64,000 bases of DNA from Prosopis cineraria (taxonomy: Eukaryota > Streptophyta > Magnoliopsida > Fabales > Fabaceae). The stretch covers positions 29,264,001 through 29,328,000 of the forward strand of contig NW_026555341.1 in assembly GCF_029017545.1 (NCBI RefSeq). The letters run 5' to 3'. A program made the position numbers and the translations under genes. Below, piece after piece: positions 47,800-61,000 of the stretch. Position 1 is the first letter of the stretch. Every line of letters starts with the position of its first letter. The notes beneath the pieces were generated by a model. The model was not told where the DNA came from. It searched no databases and was given only the letters and a program-made list of their open reading frames with translations.

Positions 47800-47843
47800 C
47801 ATATTTTATTCTTTTTTTTAACCAACAAGTTCATATTTATTCT
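47800..47843 (-). mobile_element. Micro-insertion, imperfect target duplication
   Basis: CATATTTTATTCT (47800-47812) and CATATTTATTCT (47832-47843) differ by one T. Between them lie poly-T, AACCAAC and AAGTT. Confidence 0.5.
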
Positions 47844-48796
47844 ATTTTAGTATTGTGCATTGATTTATACAAAAAAAAAAAGGGTATGACGTATTGATTA
47901 AACGCTGTATATTGACTTTGCTTTTAATGTTTTTACTATATAATTTTTTATTTAGCTTTTTATCAATAATTTTTATAAAAACTTTAATATATTAAAAACT
48001 CAACTTCTTGACTGGTAAATCATCCATAATTCAGAAACAAAAATTCCCTTTTTATACCTCTATATTTTTAATGACTCCTCACTGATTTTTTATGTCCAGG
48101 AAGGCCTAAAGGATCAACTTGAGATAATATCTACTTTTAGATGCCTAAAAAGCCCATTTGATCTAATTTGTAATTTATAGTAATTTTTTTAGTTTTGTTG
48201 CTCTAAAAAATGATGAAATTTATTAACTTCCCTTCTATTTTGGCAGAATTAGATTTTCTCATTTTAAAACATATAATTTAATTTAAAATATAAATTAAAT
48301 GTATTTTTGTAATTTAAAAATAGTAAAAATATCTATATGGTATAATTTTTAATTTTAATACAAGCCTATATATGCTTTTAAAATAGAAGTGATGTCTTAG
48401 AAATGTTAACAAACCCGTAGAAAGTTTAATGAATTTTACTTAAATTCTCAAAAGATAAATTTTTTATTTTTCATATTAATATATGCATATATATATAATA
48501 TATATGTCTAATAACCTAATTGTTTTTTTTTATAAATTTTATGTACAAGTTAATTAAGTTGATTATAGTTTTGAGTAGGTCACACTAACATATCAACGTA
48601 TAATTCGTTGTTTTCGTTTGAGTTTACTTAGAATTTGTAAATTTGAAACATGGATAGTATAATTTAAGTTAGTTACTTTATTAAAAAAATATTATTTTTA
48701 CTAACAAAATAAACTTAGAGGGTCCATTTACTAGATTCACTATAATTACAAATTTAAGAGACTTTTGTAGGTATAACCTATATTATATGATTAAAC

Positions 48797-49027
48797 TAAA
48801 TAAACAACTAAATATTTATTATATTTTGTATTATAATCAAGTTATTGTATTTATCAATGATATATCATTGTATATTAATAATAAATTATTTTTAAATCTT
48901 TAAATGTCTAATAATAAACCCTTAATATATCAATAATAAACTCTTTATATATCAATATGAATTGATTATATTTTTAAATTTTTAAAAATTTAATTTATGT
49001 TTTCTGAAATACAAGATTTTTGTGAAC
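48797..49027. repeat. Dispersed AT-rich repeat, copy 1 of 2
   Basis: It shares an ordered set of motifs (ATTTATTATATTTTG, ATATCAATGATA-like, TTTTTAAAAATTT, TTATGTTTT) with 52597-52765. The family is unknown and borders are approximate. Confidence 0.5.
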
Positions 49028-49256
49028 CAATAGAAAATTCATCCTATGTATATGTAAGTACAGATAACTTTATATATATATATATATATATATAAATAAA
49101 GAATTCAACATTTTAGCCTTAATTTTTTTTTATAATTGAAAAAAAAAATCCCAAGATTCCTCAAAAAGGGCAAAGCCAAGTCTCAATCATCTCATCTGAC
49201 ATAAATGTGGGGCCTTGATTTTTTGGTTGTGGGATTTCCAACACTTCTTTTAGTTT

Positions 49257-49297
49257 AATCTAACATTGACAGTTGGCCAAAAAAATCTAACATTAAC

Positions 49298-49298
<1 letters not shown>
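49257..49298 (+). mobile_element. Micro-insertion: GTTGGCCAAAAA, 15-bp target duplication with one mismatch
   Basis: AATCTAACATTGACA (49257-49271) and AATCTAACATTAACA (49284-49298) flank GTTGGCC plus A5. The insert is 12 bp. Confidence 0.75.
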
Positions 49299-49332
<34 letters not shown>

Positions 49333-50034
49333 AAAGTAACATTTTGTTATCAACGAAAATTATTTCACTTTCTAAGAGCTAGAATAAAATATTGACTGTA
49401 TCAAATAAGAGTAAAAACAAATTTTCTTTAAATTATAAAAATTATACATACTCTTTTAATTTTGCTGAAGTTACATAGAGATCTCTTTTATTTTTTCAAA
49501 ATTTCTACCAGTTCTTTCCAACAAAAAAAATTGCATATAATTTTATTTACATTTATCAAAATCACACAGGTCATTTGTGTATATCTTGAAAGTGAATCAG
49601 AGGTCATCTAATTCATACTTTACTTCAAGAAAAATATGTGTGTGTACACACTAAAAATAAATGAAAAGTAGTTCGTTGTTTGGTATATCCAAAAGGTTTA
49701 ATCCATTATCCTGAGAATTTTATCCACCTCTCATCCCATCTTACCATTTTAGATAATCTCAAATGGCTAATTAAGTTGGTTTAATTAATTCAAAAGATAT
49801 TTTTTATTAATTTTAAGAATTAATAAATAAATCCACATAACTTTAATAAAATGTAAGGAAAAAAATTACAAAATTTACCAAATAAATATCTAGAGATTAT
49901 TTTTTATTTTTTTAAAACGTTGATAAGGTGATCCATTTCTGGTTTCATTGGTGGAGAAGACTCAGAGTTTGGAGAGGAACTCGAGAAAATGATGGGTACA
50001 TGGTATACCTTTAAATGGCAACACAATAAAATAA

Positions 50035-50754
50035 GAAAAAATAATAATAATTTTTTAAAATTATATAAATGATAATTTAATTTCTTAAAATGTTATAGTA
50101 TCAATAAAGTTTTTAAAAACTTTTTTATCATTAAGAAATTAATTAAATAATCAAATTACCCTTAGTTCAGAATTTTGAATGGATGCATGTAGGTTCCAGA
50201 TCCAAGTAGTAATATCAGGTCCTTTAGCTATTGTTCTTGGGAAATGATCGGGTTTAGCCCATTCCTCAAAAGACACTTTTATAATTTATACTAGTGAATT
50301 TACCGATGAAAGATTTTTATCAATTCGATGTAAATCAGTCTTCTTCTGAAAAAAGAAAGTCCTTTCATTATTATTAATTGTTAATAAAGATAATAAATTC
50401 ATTTCTTTTTTCGCTTGCAAATTACTGTTATATTCTTACGATTTTAAGAAGAAAAGTTATAAATCTTAAAACAAAACTTATCAATAGCTTAATATTTAAA
50501 ATACTTGAGGAATATTAGGATCTCAAATATAAACTTGTGAATTGCTGTTGAATTTTTACATTTTTAAGAAAAAAATTATGAATCTTAAAACAAAACTTGT
50601 GAATGATAATTGATATTTGAACTAAAATAATCTAGTCATTTATATTAATTTCTTGATGACAAAAAAAATTATTAAAGACTTTATTAGTATTATAATATTT
50701 GAGGAATTAAATTATTATTTATATAATTTAAATAGATTTTATTATTATTTTTTT
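50035..50754. mobile_element. Foldback Mutator-like MITE, copy 3 (720 bp)
   Basis: ATAAAATAA (50026-50034) and ATGAAATAA (50755-50763) match at 8 of 9 bases. The arms carry the same sequence as the 445-bp copy, but the centre is about 270 bp longer and contains a repeated CTTAAAACAAAACTT motif. Confidence 0.7.
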
Positions 50755-50780
50755 ATGAAATAACATGCATGACATAAAGT

Positions 50781-50827
50781 TTTTGCTTACATTATTATTA
50801 TTTTTTTGGTAGAATTTTGTTTACATT
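50781..50827 (-). mobile_element. Micro-insertion, 13-bp target duplication with one mismatch
   Basis: TTTTGCTTACATT (50781-50793) and TTTTGTTTACATT (50815-50827) flank 21 bases ending T7-GGTAGAA. On the - strand this reads TTCTACC followed by A-rich sequence. Confidence 0.6.
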
Positions 50828-52043
50828 TTTGTTTAACCATTCCTTCCTCTGCGTTCAAATACCGTCAGCTGTCCATTCAAGCAACTTGTGTGAAAGTCAA
50901 GCCCTAAATGCCAATTATTATTATCTCAAAAAAGAAAAATAATGGCAAGCTATTAAACTAGGGTTGGATAGCAACTGTAGGTAAGGGCATTCATAAATTC
51001 GATTTGGTTAGATCAATTTTTTATCTTGGGTTTTTAAAGTATTTTCACATTTGGCAACTATGAGATTAATTTTTTTAAAAATTTAAATATTATTTAAAGA
51101 GTTATCCTTTTTTAATTAATGCTTTTCCATATACATCTCCAAAAATCAAACTCTAGTAATACTTAAGGGATTCAAACCACTATTATTTGTGCCATATTCA
51201 CTTGATTGGTTAGATCAAGTATTTTTCCTTGACCTAATCCATAAATAAGAACAATCTATAATATAGAAAACTGGTGTAATTTGACTCGGATCAAGATGAT
51301 TAAAGGAGAATGATAACCAAGTCCTAATGGAACCAATCAAATTAATTTAAGTTCAAGCCAATTTTAGAATACTAACAAAATCTCATGCTTTTTTTTTTGA
51401 CAAATTTGGCTATAAATTAACTGACTTAAATATCCTTAAGTTAAATATATGTGATTAAAATTTAAAAAATAAATTACAAATTCAGCAATTTTAAATTATA
51501 AAATTAGGAGCCAAACTTGTAAATTTTTAAAACTCTTAGAATAATGGCTTTATTATTTTTCAACTTTAAATATTAACATATATGTTCCCTCTTAAAATTT
51601 AAAAGCAAATTATAATTCATCAATTATAAATTGCAAAACACTTGCAAATTATATTTCTTTTTAAAATTGAGAAAATAAATTATAAATTTATCATAATAAA
51701 TTTTAAAATTATGGAATTTTCACCTAAGTCACCAAGGGTGTTTTAGACTTCTTCCAATACATTAAAAGGTCACTTAAGAACCACAAAAACTTATTTGATA
51801 TTCTGAAATTACTTAGAACTTTGATTGAATAAATTAGTTGCATTGGAGCTTAGTCGTCATTCTCCCATAATTCAGCTAATATATGTGGATCATGGTTTGG
51901 GACAAGAATAAAATAAAAACAAAAATTGAAAGTAACTCTATTATTTAGGCTGTCCTTTTTTCCTTAAACTTCCAACTTTTTTTTTATAAACCGGGCCATT
52001 AGTTAGTCTATTATTTTTGGTTTATTAATTAGTCTAATATTTT

Positions 52044-52089
52044 ATTAACGGATATTTATATTGGCCAAAAGAATTAACATATATTTATA
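52044..52089 (+). mobile_element. Micro-insertion: TTGGCCAAAAGA, 17-bp target duplication with two mismatches
   Basis: ATTAACGGATATTTATA (52044-52060) and ATTAACATATATTTATA (52073-52089) flank a 12-bp insert TTGGCC plus an A-rich tail. Confidence 0.7.
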
Positions 52090-52596
52090 AATTACTGATA
52101 ATGTATTTCTAAAACCCTTTTTTTGATAGATAACTCTTTAATAATTAGTATACGCACATAATCCCCTTATATATTTTTTAATTATGTACGTATAAATAAA
52201 TCATTTAAAATATTATATTAAATTAAGAAAAGTCGAAACTATTAAATAAAAAAATTTAAGAAAGCAATCCCAAGTTTAATGGGTTAAGTATGATTTAATA
52301 ATATAATTTTTTTTGTTGCCAAAAAGTTTTGGTGAGGTTTTTTTTTTTAAAAAAAAATTTGGTAACTGTGTCGGAGAAGTTATCAAGGTTAGCGTGCGCT
52401 TCTTTGTTGAGAATGTTTATGGAAATATTTAAGGAAAAATTTATATATTTAAAGTACTTACTTACAATTAAGTTAAGACATATGGATATTTTTATATATT
52501 ATTTATTTTATAATAAATTTTTATTATTAATATTATTAATACATAAAAGTTCACTTGTCATGATTTGAATGAATAAAAGGGTTTTTCATATATCAA

Positions 52597-52765
52597 ACCA
52601 AACAAATAATCTAACATTTATTATATTTTGCATTATGACCTATTTATTATATTTATTAATAATATACTGTTATATATCAATGATAAACCTCTTGTATATC
52701 CATATAAATTAATCACATTCTTAAATTTTTAAAAATTTGGTCCATATGTTTTAGGCACAATATTT
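52597..52765. repeat. Dispersed AT-rich repeat, copy 2 of 2
   Basis: It is collinear with 48797-49027, including ATTTATTATATTTTGCATTA, a TATATCAATGATAAA stretch and TTTTTAAAAATTTGGTCC. Borders are approximate. Confidence 0.5.
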
Positions 52766-53225
52766 CTTTCTTTTCTTTTTTTTTTTTTACCAATGAGCCA
52801 ATTTATCTTCAAATAAAAATGTTTTAAAGTATATAAAATTAAATACATAAGTCTTATCCAAATATTTATTGATAACTCACCATATTGACATTACAAAGAC
52901 AGACAAAAAAATTGAAACTTACAATTTTTATGGGTTATGAAACAACTTACTACAAATTGGCATTAGTCTTAATAGAAGAAATTGTAGTAGCTCAAATATG
53001 AAGTATTGAGTTCAGGTTCGTGTAAATGTATAAATTTTTTTTTGAAATAATTATTTGTAATTAAATTTGATAATATTTTAATATGACATAATTACTTAAT
53101 AAAAAATGTTTACCCACTAGATTAATTTTTTTATTAATAAAATACAATATTTTTACATTACAATATTGAAGAGCTTCCCAAAGTGAGCCATCATCACTTT
53201 GCAAGCTTGAAAGTAGGATTGAATT

Positions 53226-53479
53226 AGCCATCCTCTAGTGGCAACCATCAAGAAAATAAGGGAGCTTATTATAAGCAACTAGACGGTTATTTTTGATCAC
53301 GTTTTTAGAGAGGCAAACAAATGTGCTGATTTGCTCACACAGGAAACTTCGCATGACAACTACGACCTCTCTATTTATAACATTTTGCCTATGGGATGTA
53401 AGAATATTTTGAACTCTGATATGTCCTAACTTTTGTAACCCTAGCACGGTCTTGACCATGTCTTTTCGTTAAAAAAAAA
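53226..53479 (+). mobile_element. Short 5'-truncated LINE insertion (RNase H C terminus)
   Basis: A perfect 15-bp target duplication AAGTAGGATTGAATT lies at 53211-53225 and 53480-53494. The insert ends CTTTTCGTT plus poly-A. It encodes a + strand piece VIFDHVFREANKCADLLTQE, the C-terminal end of an L1-type RNase H. It shows the same insertion chemistry as the micro-insertions, at a larger size. Confidence 0.85.
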
Positions 53480-53494
53480 AAGTAGGATTGAATT

Positions 53495-55420
53495 GGGTTG
53501 GGAATGGGGGCATGGGAAGTGAAATCAGGTGCGAAGGGTCTGCATCCTCTCCTTATCCTCATTCTCTTTTTCTTCTCCTCATCTCATCTCCACCTTCAAA
53601 TAATAAAATCAATAATTGAGATTTAATTTTTTTTACCAACAGATTTAATTATTTTATATCTTATTAAAAAAATAAATAAACTTAAACTGTTAAAATTCAA
53701 CTTGTACAATTCACAAATGTACTCCTTTGATCTTATTTATAAGTTATTTCTATCAATTTCATCAATATTCAGGGGTGGACCTAGCTTTGGATTACAAGGG
53801 GGCTAAAGTTAGAGTTGCTAACCACATATATCACCTAAATCCCAAAATGAATACGTAGGAAATTATGCAAATTCTTCTCCTGTTTATTTTGTTTTGGGGC
53901 ATATCTGGATTAGTAAAAAAATTATACAAGTGTGGGAATATGTGATGCATATCTAACTAATATGGGAAGCTCTACTCATTTGAAGCATAAGTGCAACATT
54001 GAACGAATGTAAGGAATGAAAATATCAATAATGAGCAAACATATATTCATCAAATTTACACAAACAAAGGATCATGTGTATGTGTTGGAACTTGGAATTA
54101 AAAAAAGAAGAATCTATTGTCAGAGAGAGGCATGAGAGAAGTAGTGTGAAATTGCTGGAGAAGGAGAGGAATCGAGTGAGGAAGATGTTGACGTTATTTT
54201 GATTCACTCTTTTGCTTGCCCAATCAGCTATCTCATTATCAACCCATTCGGTCAAGTTTATGCAGCTCCATGTCCTATTATTGCATTGCAGGAGAAAAAA
54301 AGAAAGAGTTGGGGGGGGGGGGGGCCAAGGCACCCTCCATACACAACGTGGATCCATCTTTGTCAGTATCAATATAAAAAAAATATAAAAAATAAAAATA
54401 AATAAAATTTTAAATATGTCCCTCATATAACAAATTTTAAAACTAATATTATATTATTTTTTTCACTCATGAATGATAATTTTAAAATATTACTTAAAAA
54501 GGTATACTGCGATTTATAAATACGACCAAATGAATTTGCTAAAATATTATTTAAATAGACCTTCTACAATTAAAAATTTTTATTTATATTATTGCACTCA
54601 TAAATTATGTAGTTAAATTTTAACAGTTTAACTAATTAAGAAAGTTAAGCGACCTTAAATTTGGGTTTAAGAATATGCAGTTACGTTTAAATAAATATGA
54701 TAAAGATGTTTTTGAAATAGTAATGAGATTGGGTATGACTTTCATATAGCTAGCGAGAATCTAAATTAGTCTGAGTGAAAAATAATGAAAAAAGAAAAAA
54801 GAAAATCTTCGCCGTGGAGGGACATGCAGAGAAGCGCGGCGGAGAGGATCTCCTTCCGTGAAATGGGTGAAATACAGTGTGGAATTGGCGGAAGACACAA
54901 CAAGGTTTGAATTTTGTACATTTGTCAGCATTTGATTTGGACAGCTGTTTGATTTCCTCTTTTTGACTGTACTTTCATCTTTATCATTTTTTTTCCTCTT
55001 TCTGCATAAATGCCAAAGTACACCCATATTCCTCGTTGGTTATTTTCCCTCTTTCCCTCCTCAAAATTTATATCGTATTTTCTTTTTCAATTATATATAT
55101 TTCCTCTATTTAAAATATATTTTAAAAAATATCATCTTTTAATAAATTAATTAATTATTTTTAAATTCACACAACTTTCTATGTTTGGTGTTATTTTTTT
55201 AATTTCTTATAGTATTTTCATAAGATCAATCTCTCCAAATTGATTACCATTTAAAGGTTTATCATCTCCATGCCCTCCATACATATTTTAAAAAATTAAA
55301 TTTTGAAATGATATTTGAGAGGTTGAGATTACTATTATCTGTGCCATACTCACTTAGATTATATTTATTGTTATTTAATTGGATGTTTTACTAAAATTTA
55401 AAAAGTAAGGTGATTTATTT
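53495..55420. other. AT-rich intergenic DNA without genes
   Basis: Contains one micro-insertion (53619), MITE-like left ends near 53720 and 53772 whose partners I could not find, and a G14-16 tract near 54309-54324. No gene was recognised. Confidence 0.45.
53619..53650 (-). mobile_element. Micro-insertion: T6-ACCAAC, perfect 10-bp target duplication
   Basis: AGATTTAATT occurs at 53619-53628 and 53641-53650. The 12 bases between read GTTGGT plus poly-A on the - strand. Confidence 0.7.
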
Positions 55421-55436
55421 ATGAAAAATATTTTTT

Positions 55437-56102
55437 TTGGCCAAAAAGAAAATTTTATTAATAAAAGAAAGAAATACAAATACTAATAGCCAAAGCCAAA
55501 AAAATACTCAAAAAAATCTAGATACAACCTAACACACCAGTAATCGAAAAAAATACAAACAACAGAACAAAAACAAAAAACCAGAACAATGCAAAAAATT
55601 GTAAAACAAACTAACCAATACCATTCCTATTAAAACATCTGCTTGAACAGCCCAAGCAATCCTCACGCAACACTGTAACCAAAGGAGATGGTACAGACAC
55701 CAGCCATTCAGCATGGTACATCTCCCTTACAGCACCAACTGCTAAAAAATCAGCAACCCTGTTACCTTCTCTCGAACCAAGTAAAAGGAAATATCACTCA
55801 ATGAAGCCTTCAACTCCAAAATATCCTGCACCAAATTCTTGCATCTCCAATCACAACCCTTCAAAGAATTATTCAAAATCATCATGAATAAGAACTCACA
55901 ATCCATCTCCAAGCAATCTTTAGTACCCACAAACTTTGAAGAAACCAAAAGAGCCTCCTTTAATGCCAAACACTGTCATAAAAGCAGAACTAGATTGGAC
56001 CTTCTTCCCCTTACCTCCTAAAAAACACCAAATTCATTCCTATAGATCAATCCCACACCAACAGCATTGGTCTTTTCCCCAAAAAAACCATCAAGATTAA
56101 TC
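55437..56102 (-). mobile_element. 5'-truncated LINE insertion (RNase H domain) ending TTGGCC-poly(A)
   Basis: A 16-bp target duplication with one mismatch (ATGAAAAATATTTTTT at 55421-55436, ATGAAGAATATTTTTT at 56103-56118) brackets 666 bp. On the - strand it begins at the start of RNase H (INLDGFFGEKTNAVGVGLIY), continues with ALKEALLVSSKFVG and RCKNLVQDILELKASLSD, and ends CTTTTTGGCC plus A-run. The 3' end matches several micro-insertions. It may lie inside an older MITE-like element (about 55091-56232). Confidence 0.85.
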
Positions 56103-56242
56103 ATGAAGAATATTTTTTAAAAAAATCATTAATAATACATTAAAAAAATTCTTATATTTTTAAGATATAATCTAAAAAACTTATATTTTTTTATATTGAG
56201 GGCAGGTGTAATCCTGTTTTAAACAGAGGGAGAATATATATA

Positions 56243-56492
56243 CTCTTTCTGTTAAAAAATGTAAGGTATTTTTAATTAAATATCAACTTTCAGTAAAATA
56301 GTTATTTATTTTCAAACTAACCCTATATTTTTATATTTATCTTTATTAAATACCCTATAATAAATATAAAATTATTATCAATAGGGACACTTTTAAAAAA
56401 AGATAATAATTATATCTCGAAAGATTAAAAATGTCTTATATTTTTAAATATCTAACTCTTCAAAAAAAATTTATATTTTTTAATGAAGAGAG
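56243..56492. mobile_element. mariner-like MITE, same family as MITE A
   Basis: TA flanks both ends (56241-56242, 56493-56494). The ends are CTCTTTCTGTTAAAAAATGT and, inverted, CTCTCTTCATTAAAAAATAT. It is collinear with 43075-43633 once MITE B is removed. Confidence 0.75.
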
Positions 56493-57110
56493 TAATTATT
56501 ATCTATGCTTATTATGGCTATACAAATCTAAATTATTTTCCCCCTAACCAATAATACTCTTATCTCGATATAAGAGAAAGGAAGTTATCCTAAAGTCATA
56601 TTATTTGTGCTATATTAATTTAAAAATAATATTATTTGAATAATTAGAAATTATTAATTATCATTAGTTTAAATGAAAGAAAATTAATTTTTAAGGTAAA
56701 GTTTAGGATTTAATTCTTACGTTGGCAAAAAAAAAAATATTCTTATAAACAGAAAAAGAATCAATGTTAAGAAAGACAACTTAGCATACAATACTTAAAT
56801 CTTATCAAAAGGCGCTTGATATGAAAAATGATTAATTGAAAATTCTAATAAAAAATCTTAGAAGTTGTGTTTAAATTTTTTTTTTAATTTATGACCATAA
56901 TCCAAATCAACAACAATAATTAAGAGTTAAAAATGAATTTATGATTCGTTCCTCCGGTATCTTTCTGTTTATATCGTAGATGTCATAGCAGGAGATCTAG
57001 GACCCTGGGATTTCCTCAGCATTCGTAAATGCAAGTGGAAAAAAATAAAGAAAAGAGTCTTCATAGTTTTATTTAATCTTTTTAAATTCTTTGTCTGTTG
57101 TTTACCGGGT
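56493..57110. other. AT-rich DNA upstream of the lactonase promoter
   Basis: No gene was recognised. A possible decayed micro-insertion, GTTGGC plus A11 at 56721-56737, has only weak flanking repeats. Confidence 0.4.
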
Positions 57111-57171
57111 AGAGAGAGAGAGAGAGAGAGAGAGTTTGTGTGTGTTCTGTCACGATCATTGGTTGCACGTG
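57111..57171 (+). promoter_or_regulatory. (GA)n tract and G-box upstream of the lactonase gene
   Basis: A (GA)12 run at 57111-57134 is followed by a CACGTG G-box at 57166-57171. G-boxes bind bZIP/bHLH factors, and GA tracts are common in plant core promoters and 5' UTRs. A GTAAAA donor-like site at about 57183 and CAAG acceptor-like sites before 58080 suggest a 5' UTR intron, which is inferred only. Confidence 0.4.
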
Positions 57172-58095
57172 GAAACTCACAAGGTAAAAATTTCTTCTCA
57201 GATAATATTACCCTTTGAAATTTTATGTATGATTCAGTAAATCAATGGATTGTGGTCTTCGGGGTATATATGTGTACATGTATTTCGTGTTCTGACCCAC
57301 CTTCCCCCTTCGTCAGCTTCTTCTCTCTGCCACCCATCACCTCTTCCTCTGTTCTTGTGAGCATTTCCTTCTTCCTTTCGATCGTTCTTTATTACAGTCT
57401 CGGTTCAAGTTCTGCCAGTAATTTTAAACTGCATGAGGTTATGATTAACCTTCGTGGTTTTATAATATCGTTTTTTCTGCTTCACGGGGATGAGAATTGA
57501 GTTTATTCAATGATCTGCGCTGCAGGCGTTTGATTTTTTCCCCCTGCCTGTCAAAATTTTTTTTCCACTATCGTAGAGTGTAAACTTTGATTCCTGTGTA
57601 TGTATGTGTGTGTTTGTGTGTCTGTGTATGTATATATGTATTTTTTTTTTTTTCATCGATCCTTGGACGTTTGCGGTACGATGAACATAACCCTTTTGTT
57701 AAATTGCCTTGTTTTTCTCCCAAAGATTGCACTTGCGAATTGAAAAATTTGGGTTGAATCAAATCAGGTGGTAGGTTTATAGTATGTTTAGATTCTACTA
57801 TCAGTGACTCAACTGAGTCTTATAATTCACAGGCATAAAAGGATCTGTGTCCATATTGTTCCCCTTTGTTTAGATTTTTGTTTCAATCCGTGAAGCATGA
57901 TCTTGGAAATTTTTGGTTGGCATTTGATTTTCTAGGTTTAGGCGGGGTAAAGTCAAAGCTATATATATGCTTAGTGCTAATAGCAGTAATCTAAGAATGG
58001 ATTTTCTTGGAGCATACATGTCTTCTATTGGAATTCTCTGATGCCCTCTTTGCCTTATTTATTTATTTTTGAAGCAAGAGCTATTCCTTCGAAGC

Positions 58096-61000
58096 ATGGC
58101 TCTCTCTGGTGGTCACAAAGATAGAGGAGAGTTGAGGATTCATGAGAGTTTGGATGAACTAAAGACAGATTTGGCTGATTATATTGCTGAAATATCAGAG
58201 ATATCTGTGAAGGAACGGGGAGTCTTTGCCATTGCTTTATCTGGTGGTTCTCTCATTGGCTTAATGGGGTATCAGTGATTTGTATTTTTCCACATAATGT
58301 TCCTTTACTTTTATGATTTGGTCTTTGGTTTAAAATTATATTGGCAAACAGAAAACTCTGCGAAGCTCCTTATAACAAGACTGTTGACTGGTCCAAATGG
58401 TATATCTTCTGGGCCGATGAGCGTGTTGTCGCTAAAAACCATGCTGATAGCAATTATAAGCTTGCAAAGGATGGCCTTTTATCCAAGGTTGCACCCTTGA
58501 TTTTAATTTTTCATGTTCATCACTGCTCCCTTTATTTATAGTTATTTATGTTACAAATTTTGACGGCGAGGCTCTTCAATATTATAATAACTATGAGCTG
58601 CACTGGGAGTTATATTTTATTCACCCTTTCAAGTTAATAGTTTGGGGGAAGAAGGGGAAAAGGTGGGGTGGGGGGGCATGGAATTCGAAAGGCTGATTCA
58701 CATAATGTTTCTTTTACACAGGACAGGATTATATATTCAAATTTCATGTTGGTTATTTTGCGAAAATATTAGTGGAAAATCCCTTGTTTATCCAAGGCAA
58801 ATTGGTAGATCTATAGCAGTCCTGTGTCAGTTGTATTGTATGCTTGATGATCTTTTCTTTACTTGCTTCCCTCGTTGGCATATTAAATCATTTGACTAAT
58901 AGGAGGCTGGTCTGGTATCTTAACCATATATATTGTGGTATTAGATTCCTTGATTTGCTGGTTAATTGATTATCTCCTTGTTTTGATTTCAATCATGATT
59001 AGTTACTTTGCAAATACCATTCCTAGAGTCTCATTTTTTTATGCATTCCTAGATTGTTAGTTTAGTACCTTGTGCATTGGCAGGCTGTTGTTAAGTTTAT
59101 GCTCACTACATGCTCTAGGTTTGTTGAAATGTGAATTCTCTTGATTGTTGTGTTGGTTGGCACATTTAGGGAAGGAAGGAGTGCCTAGTTATGTAGGGGA
59201 AAAATCTACTCTTTTGCAGTCTGTCTGTCTAACTCCTGCAAATTGAGATGAACAATTTGTGCTTGGGATTGTAAGATACTTTGAGCTAAAATCTGCGATA
59301 GGCACTTGTTCCAAAAGGAATAGTGTGCCAAATCTGCTACGTCATATGGAAAGCATAATTGCCCTTGTTTCTTGTATTTAACTGTTTGGCGAACTGATAT
59401 CATGGATTATCCCATGACTGTTCTCTGCACTTTATGAGATTTCCAAATGTATTGCTTAAAATATCAAGAAAATTTTTTTGCCAAGTAAGAAAATACTTTC
59501 CTCTTTATTGATGGGATGGTAATTGGAGGTGCATAACAGAATTTCATGGGCTAGCAATCTTGATCTTGAGCAATCCCATTTAGCTGTATGCACCAGCCAT
59601 ACATTGCATTGTAGAATCTTTCATAAAACTTGCTATTTGATGAATCTCTTATCCCAACTGTTATTTTCGAATGATTACAAAAAAAGAAAAACAAAACAAC
59701 CGAAAAGAAAAGATGTGAGTGGATTATTCTTCATGCTGTGTAATTCTTGTCATCTTCTGCCAATTACTCCTTTGCTCTTATATAAGTCACTTCCAACATG
59801 TTTTATTAGAACCAAAAAAAAAAAAAAAAAACCTTAAGACTCATTAACTTTGTCTTAAAATTTAGTAAGTTATCAATTTTGCCTTTATTAAATATACATA
59901 CCTTAACAATATATTTTCTCTCTCCGATATTCCATGGAGGGTAAAAGACAAAATTTATATTGAAAATTTAATAAAATGGCTTATAAATAGAACAAAAAAA
60001 AAATCTTCTCTCTCTGTCCTATAAATAAAACTGGAGGGAGTACATGATGGCACAATTTATCTTTTTTTATTATCTTTTTTTAATTGACTAAGAAATTATA
60101 CTAGAAACAGAGAAATCAGCAACTTGCTGGAGGACAAGATATTTTCAAAGCAGGAAATACTAGAAATGCCTAAAACAGAGAACAGGAATAGATGTCCTAA
60201 GATGCCTATTAACATGATAAAGCTGTTCAATCTCTTTGCGTACCTTGTAGCTTGAAAAAAATCCAGTGTGTATTGACATGTGAGCATGTGACATGTCCGT
60301 TATTCAGGCCTCAAGCTCATCTCTCATGCTGTTAGTGTTGTCTGTATTCAGGTTGTCCTGTCTCATATGCTGTTTAAGGTCCAAATGACAAAAAGAGGAT
60401 CTTTTTATTTTCCTCATATGTTAGGGCACATCTTCTTTGTGTATGTGTGTTTTACCTTTTAATGGCATGTACCTTGTGGACATCATGAGTTGTACACCCT
60501 TTTTTGTTACAAGATATAAATGATGCTATTGATTAATAATTTATTAATGGAAAGTTAAAAATTAAAGTAATTCAGTTTTTGCTTTGTTATTTAACTGTTG
60601 AGGTAAAAAAAAGAAAAAAGTCAACAAGGGGAAGTCTCTGGATACAAATTGTATGTTATGCATTGATGTAAAATGATGTTCTTCAGTCTCATAAGATTAC
60701 CCAGACATTGTACCTGGTTTAGTTATTTTTATTTCTTAGTTAGTAGTTATTTTATCCTCCTCTCATCATCTGTTAAGTCATGATATCAGGTACCAATTGT
60801 TCCCAGTCATGTGCATTCTATAAATGATTCAATGTCAGCAGAAGAAGCTGCCGATGACTACGAATTTGTCATCCGACAGTTGGTGAAAACCCGCGTGGTC
60901 AACGTGTCTGAAATCAGTGACTGCCCAAAGTTTGATCTCATACTACTTGGATTGGGTCCAGATGGCCATGTTGCCTCTCTGTTTCCTAATCACCCAGCAC

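Larger units (their letters stand above)
46902..50034. other. AT-rich intergenic DNA without genes
   Basis: Contains two micro-insertions (about 47800 and 49257), (AT)n tracts at about 49071-49094 and 49301-49329, and one copy of a dispersed AT-rich repeat (48797-49027). No coding region or structural RNA was recognised. Confidence 0.5.
50828..53210. other. AT-rich intergenic DNA without genes
   Basis: Contains the micro-insertion at 52044 and the second copy of the dispersed repeat (52597-52765). A short stretch at 51165-51225 (TATTATTTGTGCCATATTCAC) recurs in degraded form near 55333 and 56606. Nothing coding was recognised. Confidence 0.45.

Noticed and set aside
57568..57762. - strand 64-aa open frame upstream of the lactonase
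   Set aside because: It is driven by a TG/CA microsatellite (HTHTHT-like peptide) and lies in the probable 5' UTR intron.
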